In this document: piece by piece, positions 15,201 to 27,200 of the stretch | How positions within the stretch are numbered: the first letter of the stretch is position 1 | Layout of the letters: every line of letters starts with the position of its first letter | Assembly (NCBI GenBank): GCA_916610825.1 | Contig: OU744454.1 | Coordinates: forward strand, 2,834,501-2,898,500 | Direction: 5' to 3' | DNA from: Haliclystus octoradiatus | Lineage: Eukaryota; Cnidaria; Staurozoa; Stauromedusae; Haliclystidae | DNA length: 64,000 nucleotides | Made by a program: the position numbers and the translations under genes | Notes under the pieces: generated by a model | The model's database searches: none | What the model was told of the DNA's origin: nothing | The model's input: the letters and a program-made list of their open reading frames with translations, nothing else

Positions 15201-18200
15201 TATGTTGCCTTGATTCTGTTTAATTTTATTTGCATAATTAATTATTTTTTTATTTTTATTATATTATATTATATATTTATTATATGTTGCCTTGATTCTG
15301 TATAATTTTATTTGCATAATTAATTAATTTTTTATTTTTATTATATTATATTATATATTTATTATATGTTGCCTTGATTCTGTATAATTTTATTTGCATA
15401 ATTAATTATTTTTTTATTTTTATTATATTATATTATATATTTATTATATGTTGCCTTGATTCTGTTTAATTTTATTTGCATAATTAATTATTTTTTTATT
15501 TTTATTATATTATATTATATATTTATTATATGTTGCCTTGATTCTGTATAATTTTATTTGCATAATTAATTATTTTTTTATTTTTATTATATTATATTAT
15601 ATATTTATTATATGTTGCCTTGATTCTGTTTAATTTTATTTGCATAATTAATTATTTTTTTATTTTTATTATATTATATTATATATTTACTATATGTTGC
15701 CTTGATTCTGTATAATTTTATTTGCATAATTAATTAATTTTTTATTTTTATTATATTATATTATATATTTACTATATGTTGCCTTGATTCTGTATAATTT
15801 TATTTGCATAATTAATTATTTTTTTATTTTTATTATATTATATTATATATTTACTATATGTTGCCTTGATTCTGTATAATTTTATTTGCATAATTAATTA
15901 ATTTTTTATTTTTATTATATTATATTATATATTTACTATATGTTGCCTTGATTCTGTATAATTTTATTTGCATAATTAATTATTTTTTTATTTTTATTAT
16001 ATTATATTATATATTTATTATATGTTGCCTTGATTCTGTATAATTTTATTTGCATAATTAATTATTTTTTTATTTTTATTATATTATATTATCTATTTAT
16101 TATATGTTGCCTTGATTCTGTATAATTTTATTTGCATAATTAATTAATTTTTTATTTTTATTATATTATATTATATATTTATTATATGTTGCCTTGATTC
16201 TGTATAATTTTATTGTCTCTTTTAGGTCCTCCACCTGAACCTGAATCATGTGAGCTTTTCTCGCATTATAACACACTATGTACATACGATAGCGTTGCTT
16301 ATATCATGACGTCAATACCATGCAAGACATCTTATGATTTCCTATTAACAATCATTGAACCCATTGCCAATCGCCATGTCACTTATAACGTTTACAAAGC
16401 TGCCAATTTCACAGTTGGTGAGTTGGTGAATTACCATGCCATGTTGATGCTGTTGTTGTTTATTGTTGTTGTTGTTGTGCTTTATTTCAAATCAATATTA
16501 CAGATAGGCGCACGTTACGCACCCGTTTAACACTGTATTCAATTAATTTGAACTGAATTCAATTAATTGCTGTTTGACTATCTTTTTTCAAAATTTCCAA
16601 ATTACTCTTAAAACGAAGACATCTTTTGAATTGCCGAATAAATCAATTACGTTTTTCCAACAAACTTGTTTCAAACATTTGTTCAATCGTTCTTGATTCA
16701 GAGGAGTGATTTGATAGTTGCAATTTTTGTTTAAACAATATTCTGGATGTCATAAGATTCTTCATCATGTAGATCAGCGATAAATCAAAAACAAAGTAAT
16801 TTGCAACAGTTTCTTAGAATTAAAATAAATATAATAATTATTATAATATTCTTAGGTTAAAATTTACAATTCTAACTATATATAACATGTGAAACTGTTT
16901 ATCAATATATTTACCGATTGCTTGAATAAGTTGAATATGATATAAGATATATCGAAACTGTAGCAAATAACTGTTTTTGACTCATGGCTACGTTGGTGAC
17001 CTTGAGTCTATACTGTCATGGTGGAAACGTTTTCATTTCATTTCATTTTTGACTAAATCTATTGTTCTTTTGAAATAACGTTCAACATACTGCTTTGCGT
17101 GCTAACAAAGGTCGAACAAAACACGATTGCGCAAGAAACACCATTTTATTGTTAAAGTGTATATCCCGGATATTGGGAGATTGCTTCTTTAGATAGAGAA
17201 AAATTTTCTATTCGTACATGATCTTCTTGTGTTTTTACTTTGCGCGATCATTTCTCCTTCAAAAATGCAGTCAAAGTGACGATTTTGGGTTAATTTTGTG
17301 TCTCACTCTTTTTCCTCGAACAGGAACCCGTTTATTTTCAACAAAAGAGTTTACACCGGAAAAAACACTAAACTTTTTACTTATTTGTCTCTAAATAAAA
17401 AACCACTAAACCAAATGACAATATTCTTTCGGAATGAAATTCTTAACGTTCAGCTGAAGATTTAGAGCTATATTTGATCAATAGTCAAGATCCAGGTAAA
17501 GAGATATAAGCCTCTAAAGTCAAAAGTTTTTAGGTTTGGATTTTTCTCACTCAAGTGCTCACACGATTAACACCTCTTTGCGGCTCCGTCTAAGCATAGT
17601 CGGCATAGTTGATGCGTATTAAAAATAGTCACACACCTTCAATAACCAGCAGCGATAACCTGCTTAGACGAAGTCATAAAGAGGTGCTAATCGTGTGAGC
17701 ACTTGAGTGAGAAAAATCCAAAACTAAAAACTTTTGACTTTAGAGGCTTATATCTCTTTACCTGGATCTTGAATATTGATCAAATATAGCTCTAAATCTT
17801 CAGCTGAGCGTTGAAAATTTCATTCCGGAAGCAGATTGTCATTTGGTTTAGCGGTTTTTTATTTAGAGACAAATAAGTAAAATGTTTAGTGTTTTTTCCG
17901 GTGTAAGCTCTCTTGTTGAAAATAAGTGGGTTCCTGTTCGAGGAAAAAGAGTTAGACACAAAAACGTAACTTTGATTGCATTTTTGAGGGGGAAATGCTT
18001 GCGCAAAGTAAAAATACAAGAAGAACATGTACTGATAGAAAAATTTTCTCTATCTAAAGAAGCAATCTCCCAATATCCGGGATATACACTTTAAAAATAC
18101 AATGGGCATGCTGTGTGATTATTCCAAATTTTTAGCCAAATTTTTTTGACAAAAATTTTTTTCCATTGCCCGCCATGATGGCCGACTAGCAGCTTAGCGA

Positions 18201-21200
18201 GATTACAATTGCATTATTAAATGAAATGTTTTCCAATACTCCTGGATTAGTTTACATCGTGATTATCTCTTCATTGGTAGAACACATGATTGTTTTCTTC
18301 TTCTCGTCATTTGAAATGGTTAATGAAAGGTTTTAATCGTTCTGTAACATCACTATTTGAGGTGAAACTTTGAAGATAATTGTTGTTGTGTTTTGACCAT
18401 GAGAACTTTTGAACCAACAATTCATCATTTGGTTGGGGGCTTAGACAAGACAGTATTATATATTTATTGTTTGTATTGTTTTCTGAAGTTATTTATTACA
18501 TCAAACTGCTAAGCCAGTCGTCATGGTTTTATTTGGTTTATTAAAATGTTTTAATTCTGCTGCGACATCACCTTAAGGAGAGACAATTTCGCACGTCATT
18601 TACAACTCACACCTGTATTATAAGTAGTGAAAATCACTTCATTTGTTATAACTTGGTATGGTCTAATGGTGAAGCGTTTGCATAAGGTGTGCGGGGTCTG
18701 AGGTTCAATCCCATCGGTCTGCCTAACATGTTTTTCCTTTTTTTCTTTTTTCTTTGATTAATTATTTGGATATATTTTTCTTTATATTATTATATCATTT
18801 GGATATTGTTATAATTTATTTTATTTGATCTGATTTTTATATCATTCGATTGGATTGATTTACTTTTTTGAATTTGATTTGATTTGATTTTTCTTTGCAT
18901 GATGATTTGATTGATTTGATATTCTATTGAATTTGATTTCAATTGGTTTATTTTGATTATTATATTATTCACCATGAGTCCGAGCGTAGCGGAGCTACTT
19001 TTTTATTTATCGCTGATCTACATGATGTACATGATGAAATATAACCAAAGTATTACTTATTCTGTCATAAAGTTCACAGTTTGTGTATATTTTTCAGCTT
19101 ATCTGAATTGATTTATAGTCAAACCTGTTATAACGGTCACCTCTATAAAGCGGCCACCTGTCTATAGTGGTCACTCTTGCAATGTCTAAAATAATATTTT
19201 CTGCCGAATCAAACCTGTATATAAAGGCCACCTGTTTATAGTGGTCAATTTATCTACCTCTCTTAGCTGGCTGTTATATACATGTTTCACTGTACTTTGT
19301 TTATCACTTGGGAGAGTTCAAAATAGTCAAATATCTATACCTAGCAATCCAAATTCCATGCTTTCCAGGAGGTCTGAAACGCAGACACAGATAAATTCCA
19401 GATAAAAACACAGATTGCATCGTTATTGCGTAGCTCATAACTGCTTCTGCTACTAAAAACTGATATTCAGCAACAGAAAGCAACATCCAATGAATATATA
19501 AACCACGTTGGCTTTTGATAGAGCAGCATGTTGGTTCTATTTATTTTAATTAACTTTGAAATCAATGCATGGCATACAGCACTTTGAAGTCTGACATGAA
19601 ATACGATACAGAGAAAATGTGAAATGCAAAAAAAAATTAAATTAATTATGAAAACAGTCTTGATAATTTTTCTTAATTATGAATTTTCCCTTGCCTTCTG
19701 AGAATTATGTTCTCAGGACTCCACACTTTGCGACGGCTTCTGATTGATACTAACTCTTGTAACAAGTATGTATTAGAGTTATTAATTTAGTTACTGTAGT
19801 TAATTATCTGATTGAACAATTACACATACCATGTTATTTGTATATTATCACATATGATATATATATTTGTAGGAAACAAGACTCGAGTTGAATTTAATAT
19901 TGCATTTGGAGCATTTGGAGGAGATTCAAGGACAACAGTAAGTTTATTTGATAATTAATTTCATGAACATTTCCATAAACAACTCATGAATAGTGCTCGT
20001 AAGACTTTAAGTCAGACTTGAACAGATTTTCTCAATTTGCTGTCGTTTTAGTCATGATTGACATGTAAATTTTGAAACAAATAGCTATTGGCATGAATTC
20101 TAGGATATTATAATATTAATAATAATAAGGTTGTATTTATATAGCGCTCTTTACAGATTTGAATTACTATTTAAGGATGTTATTGTAGTATTTGTAGTTA
20201 AGAATGCTGCATAACCCATGACATCTTTTCACCATAACTGTTAGGAAATATGGGGCAATCAAGACAGCTTTAGAATGAACCATTATCCAACCAGTCCTTT
20301 GCTTGATTTTTTTACTGACCAGTGAGTCGATTACTAATACCAGGGTTGCCGAGAGGGGTTAAGTGGGGGGATTTTCCCTGTTTCCGGACAAATTATAAGG
20401 CCTGCAATATTTTGTTGCTACATTTAATTTCGAATATGAGATTATATTTGATAAAAATGCTTTTGATTGCCGCCGAGGGAAATTTTAAAGGCCATAGTTG
20501 AAAAATTCCAGTTCCCCAACTTTCCTTCATCGGTTTGTAACTTGTCAAAGTAATTTATATGAATGTTAAGTAGTTTAGTAACATTATTGTTCATGAATGT
20601 TAGATGGCCCAATTTTCGTGAATGCTTAATGAGCTGTTTATAAGGTGTTCATTAACAACTCAACAAAACGTTTTCCTCATCGACCGTGACTAATACTTTT
20701 TAATTTCCATCAACAGCTCACTCTCAGTACATTTGATACAAACAAACCAAGGAAAATATTCCAAGAATTATTTTTTACAGCTCATAATGGCCCGCATTTA
20801 TGTGAAAATTGTAAGTTGTTTTATATCTTTACAAATGCACTAGTGCTCTAAGCCATCGCCTATATTGTAAACATTTTCATGGTAATAATTATCGCTAGAA
20901 CGTTAAATGGCCCAATTTTCATGAGCTGTGCTGTTTATAAAAAAGAGAATTAGCTCAGCTCTTATCATATCTGCATGACCAATTTAGGACCAAAGTTCAA
21001 CTCAGCCTTGACTTTATCTAATACATCAAATGAGCACCATCTGAGGATTGGCGGATGGAATGGTCAAGAGGGAATTGCATTGTGAGTAGCTGTGGCGCAT
21101 CATTGCTCGTTGACAATCAAGGCCTATCTACCATGAAATCTGTTAAAATTGATCTGCAGTGTCGCGGCTTAGGATACATCAAAAGGTGCAGTCGATGTCA

Positions 21201-24200
21201 TATTTTCATGACAATAATTTTGGGAGCAAAAATTTGAATCTCAAAGAAAAAATATTTTATCAGACCGTGGACCCAAGCTTTATGACCATGTCCAGAAATT
21301 TGATGGTTGGTAAAGGGTACATTTGTCCCTGGCCCGGTGCTTCCCTACTCCGACTTGTCTGACCAAATTGTTATCATACACATTTACGCCCTCGGAAGAG
21401 AAAATAGACAAGAGTTCACAACAAAAATTAGGGAGACTTTTTAAGATGAACTATTTGATAGGACTTGATATACCAATACCAGGTAATGAGTGAGGCCTAA
21501 AATCAAAGTTTGTCTGATCAATCACAACTGCTGAAAAACAGTGATTTTCATATGATTATCTGAGATCTCGAATGTGTTGCACTAGAAATGGCTGAAAAGC
21601 TGTGGTAAACTCTGACACGAAAATTTCACATTTTTAAACTGGCAATCGAAACTAATAATAATAATATTATTAATGATGAATTTTTTATATTTTATTGATC
21701 TTCTTTTATAGTACTTGATGGACCACATACAGTCGATTCAACAAACTGCATTGCAACTATTCAATTAGATCGCTTTGGTGCTGTTTGCTATTATCAAGTT
21801 GTACCAGATATCGAACCGGATGTTTATGGATTTTATATTACAACATTTGATCCTTGCAATGTCCCTTACTACGTCACTGTTGGTTCATTTATTCCTGTTG
21901 CTAATACCGATGTGGTTTATTTCTACACTGGCGCAAAAACAGATGAAATTGTAGAAGTATTAGGTTAGTAGATTTTCAATGCAGTCAAACTTACTTAGTT
22001 ACCTGTTTATTCCGGTTCATTCTGTATTTCATTTCATTTAGCCTTTTTGCTCATGACCAATTAAACGGACCATTGAGCATTTTCTGACAAAGTGTTTTGC
22101 CTTCCGCAATCTTAAACTTCTTACATCAATGGATCATTAATTTCGAAAACTTGAAATCGAAATTTTATTTTCCATATATTTCTATTGATTTTAGCTTTAC
22201 ATCCAACATTTTGCCATTTCCTTTTGAATTTTACTGGCCTTCCGCAAACCATGTCTTTCCAATTTTCGAACTTTTTTGTCCCATTGCGAATTATTGATGA
22301 ATAGCTCATGGTCGTTTACTGACCTGTTCTGTTAATAATTATTATTATAGAATTCAATGGATGTGGTTTTAAAATGGAATATTCAGCTGTGCCTGGTAAA
22401 AAAGGTCGCCAGCAACATATTATTGTGAGTTTTAATTTTGTATCATCTTTAGACTTGACAGAAACATCACCGTATTCATATTTTATTCAAAGGAATGATA
22501 TTAGATGATTTTTAATTTTAATTAAATTAAACATTTCATTTTGACGGGCCTAATTTGCAATGAAGAGTAGTGGAGGTGTTGAACTGATCAAACAATAGAA
22601 TCACAGCAAGACAGTAATTCCGGCTCCTGTTGATATACAGATAAGCCTGCCGGATTCGGAGTTTGACTCTAGCTCCTGTACACCTCTTGTAACTATTCTC
22701 CAACTGCATTCTGAACTCTTCATACCAGCATTTTACATGATTCAGCTCAATTAATTTTCACTGAATATGAAAAATATTTTTTTTTTGAATTTACAGATTC
22801 GTGAATTTTGTCCTGGCGTTCCAGGGAATAAGATAATGCTTGATTCATACTATCAGCCTGACGATGGTCTTTTCTGTCATCCAAGTAAGCATATGATAAT
22901 AATATCACATTGTTAGTTAACTTAGTGTGGCCTTTGTGTAGTGGCTAGGGCGTTGGACCACAGCCCGCAGGGTCTCGGTTTCAATCCCTGTCCGGAGCAC
23001 TATAGGTTGGCGTCAGAATCCGGCTATTAAACGCACACAAGCTTCAAAATACTAACAAATTATTCAACCACCCCGGTGAAAAACAGCTGCAAGCTTACCT
23101 GGTTTGTGGATAAATGATAAATCAAACAAAACAAAACATATTGATGAAGTGATAGTGATACCCTGTAGGCCTAAGCAAAAGATCTCCATTATTGGGAGAC
23201 ATAAACACATTTACAAACAAATACAAACAACATGTGTTCACCGACGAGGAATCCTACATTATTCTCCTGCACATATTTCGGAGAGACTCTGCCACTGATC
23301 TACCAGTGCACATTGATAGCTTATAATAAAAGAGACAGTAAGAGGACTCAACTTGTGTATGCTTAGGAGAGAAAACTTTACTTCGCAAGACAAAATAAAA
23401 TATGTTTTTAAGTTAAGATACTTGCAAGCGTTTAGCATTTTTTGGAAACCTCACTTTGTCTTGAATAATTTTGATTATAGGTGATTGCTACCCAAAGGGA
23501 ATCGGTCATGTAAATTGTACAACGGAAATGATTGGTCCTGGACCTAGTTTCCATTTGATGTGGTTTGATATGAAGTTAGATTTATGTCATGACAGAAGAG
23601 TAGACGTTACCATTGGAGTCAATGATAAAAAGGGTACTGTTAATACTACGTTGATTGGCCCTGGTGATACAACACCGTTTATATTTGACGCACATCACCT
23701 ACCAAATCCTACTAATGCTAATGTCACTAATGGTTATATCGGATTTGAAGGTGGAGTCCTTTCCTATCGATTGGATTTAATTGATCAGACAAATGAATTT
23801 GAAATTTCGGTAAGTACAGTTAATTTTTTCATTCCTTGCAATTCTTATTTTTTGAGTTTCCTTTCTTTAACCAATTAGAAAAATACAGATGTTTCCATGG
23901 GAAGCAAGGGGTTGATTTGTTTGTGAACTTTTTTTGTTAAACTTATTACCTTTTCGTGAATCCCTTGAATTCTCATTTATGAACACTTCATTGTATTCGA
24001 ACATCCAAGAACAGTTGAATCTTATGTTCATTATAGGGTTCATACTAGGGTTGCCATGCTTCATGATAAAATTGCTGAACTACACTGGAGATCCGAGTGT
24101 TATCTCTTCATTTTTGTTTCGCTATTTATAAAAATTTATAACAATTATTAAAGGGGCACTATCGACCGAGGATAATAGTTTTGAAAAAAATGTATTTTCT

Positions 24201-27200
24201 TCAAAACCTCATTTTCAAACATCAGTTGTGACATCATCAAATCGATTTTGAGTTTTTATAGCGATGGAATCTGGTAACTGGACTATATCACGAGAAGTGT
24301 TTCGATGGCAGTAAAAGTATACAAAGAAATTTTGTTTTGATTTGCTAAGACCGTTTACCAAGGATGTAATATGGAATAAAGAATTTTGTTAAAGGAAACA
24401 TAAGTTGTTTGTATAATATGGTTTGCTGCAAAATTGGTTAATTGATTGATAATTGTAACTCAAAGTGTATTTTATTACTGACCGTTGCCCAGTCGTTCGT
24501 TTATCTGCCTTTCGAACCGCAATGTTTTTGGTAGGAAATATTCTGATAAAATTTCAGACTTGTTCGCATGGAATGATGATTTGAAGGTCATATATATGTC
24601 GTATTTTAAACCCTGATTGTCATCATCTTTATATTCAACTCGCACTGTTTAGCTTGTGTTTTTTGAGAAATGTTACAATATTAAAAGTTGCATTTCAAAA
24701 TTCACGTGTCAAATATCATCAACTCACTGAAATAAGATGACGCAAACGAAAAAGCTACGAGATCCAATTTCAATAAATTCAATACAAAGGCTGACGGTCT
24801 TTTTTGACCCTTTAAATTTCTCTGTTTCACAATTTTACAGTATAAAGAAATCTGATATAACAGCTATCATGAGAGGTAGATAAATTGACTACAGTACTAC
24901 TTATTCTAACATGCAGGTGGTCTTTATAAAGAGGTTTGATTCGATAGAAAATACTGTTTTAGACATTGCAAGAGTGACCACTATAGACAGGTAGCCGCTG
25001 ATAGAGGTCACTGATATAACAGACTTCATAATTATATAATTTGTTTTATTTCCTCAGTTGATTCGTCATTACCCAACTATGTACGATCATATACCATTGA
25101 TTCATGCGGCATTTTCAACTGATACTGATCATTGTAAGTACTGGTACTGACCATCAAAGATCTAGATAAATTGACCATTATATGCAGGAGACCTTTATAT
25201 ACAGGGTTGATTCAATAGAAAATACTGTTTTAAACATTGCAAGAGTGACCACTATAGACAGGTGGCCGCTGGATAGAGGTGACCGTTATAACAGGTTTGA
25301 CTGCATAACAGTCATCTATAAGATCTAGATAAATTGACCATTATATGCAGGAGACCTTTATATACAGGGTTGATACAATAGAAAATACTGTTTTAGACAT
25401 TGCAAGAGTGACCACTATAGACAGGTGGCCGCTGGATAGAGGTGACCGTTATAACAGGTTTGAGTGTATAACAGCCATCTATAAGATCTAGATTAATTGA
25501 CCATCATATGCAGATGACCTTTACATACAGGGTTGATTTGTATACAAATATTCTATTCCCTCGTAAATATTTGTTTAGTTCATGAACTGTACATGAGCCT
25601 CCATGACCTCTACAAACATTCATGAACTGTTCATTAAGGTTAAATTTTCCTGGAAGCTTTCATGAACTGTTCATCCCTACAAATGTTTTCACCACCGTGT
25701 TACGCCAAACATATATGTTTATTGATGCTCTATAGAAATATTTGTCCATTTGTCGTTAACATGTACCATTCTGACATTTATTATCTGTAGGTGAGGCAGA
25801 AAATGAAAAATCTTTGTCAACACGAAAAATTGTTGCATCTGTTGTTATAACTGTTGTTGTTGTTTGCATTCTTATCGCTGTTGTGATTTATTTTTATCAA
25901 AGAAGAAAATCACAAGGAAAAGGTTTGTATCCCTTATGTTTTCAGCAAGTAAATTGTTTTCCTCTTTTACGTTCAAGAGATCTAACTATTGCTATAGTTT
26001 GACAAATGGCTGGTGTACAGTCAAATCTGTCTATAGCGTCCACTTCAAAGCTGGCCGTAAATTGGCTGTTAGAAAAGATCCTTGATGGATCCATCCATAG
26101 ACATTTGGCGATAAGCTCGATAATAAAATAAATTGAACAGCTGTATTGCTCTCTTTTGCCGGTGACAGATCTAACTCCTAGCTCTTGCTCTATGTTGAAC
26201 AATTTTAATCTCTATGAATAAAACTCCTGCTTATCTGCAACGTTCTCTAGAGTTTAGAATGACTGGTAGTCTTGTTCAGGGGCGCCGTAGCAATATGAGG
26301 ACAACATGGGCAGACCCTACAAAAATGCACCTGAAGCAAACCAAATTTTAAAAAAAATTTTAGAACAATTTTAATGAATGCCATTAAAACAGTTGGCAAT
26401 TTCGACTTGCTGAGCAGGTAAGCAGGCTGTAGTTTTGACTTTTTTGAAAATATACAATGTTTTATTTGCTACAAAATTAACTGCTGAAAAATTTATTGAG
26501 TTCATGGTCTTCCTGATAGATAGTTAACAAAATTTCTAATCGCAACAATTTTAAACGAGAAGTAATTCACTGAATGACGTCCTCTGAATTCAATTCTTAC
26601 ACAAAAATGTCAAAGTCTGTGTATATGTACGTTTGTATGTATGTATGATTGTATCACCAGAATAACTCCGTCAATTGTAGCTCTACAGCTTTGAAAAACA
26701 TATCATTTTAATTAGTATAATCAACATATTGTTATGAAGGTCAAATTTTGCTTTCTGTTTCTCGCATCAAAACAAAACGTATCTTTCTCATGTGATTTAA
26801 CTTTGCATTGCGACAACAAAGAAACTTTGGCTTCTCATTTTCACACGCATGATTAAACTTCTGTACTTTTGATATCCTAAATTATTTCTGGGATCAGATC
26901 TATCGACTCGCCTCTGTTTGGCTTGACTTGACTCGCCTTTGCCTTGGATGTTCTGTTTTGAATTGCTAAAATACATTTTTTCAATAGTTTAGCTAAAGTG
27001 TAAAACTAAATCAGCCCAAATTAACCCCAAAACCTTTACAACGGCTTCAAAATATTTTTTTTTAAATGTAAATAATTTGAAAATGTTTTATAGATTTTTA
27101 ATTCGATTTGAGCAATTGTATTTTGTAAATAACGCTATATAAATACAGCTTTATTATTATCATTATTATAGTTATATGTTATTGTAATAATCAAATTATA

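Larger units (their letters stand above)
16761..19041. mobile_element. Composite nested insertion with outer inverted repeats
   Basis: Outer ends are inverted: TTCATCATGTAGATCAGCGA followed by TAAAT at 16761-16785, and its complement at 19003-19025 with a further short ATGTACATGATGAA copy. Inside lies a second element from GACTCATGG (16979) to CCATGAGTCCGAGCGTAGCG (about 18998). This matches the short copy at 28912-29237 but carries an extra ~1.7 kb between about 17070 and 18780. That extra DNA holds a long foldback and a tRNA-like module. The composite occupies the intron between exons at 16417 and 19873. Confidence 0.6.

Noticed and set aside
7480-16213. CRISPR-like array
   Set aside because: Units are contiguous ~82-bp copies with no unique spacers, AT-rich and inside a eukaryotic intron; it is a satellite.
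17792-18094. Overlapping 70-78 codon frames on both strands
   Set aside because: They are produced by the long foldback arms, which read the same way on opposite strands.
18655-18730. Functional tRNA gene
   Set aside because: A and B boxes are visible but the acceptor and anticodon stems do not pair properly, and the sequence is embedded in a mobile element.
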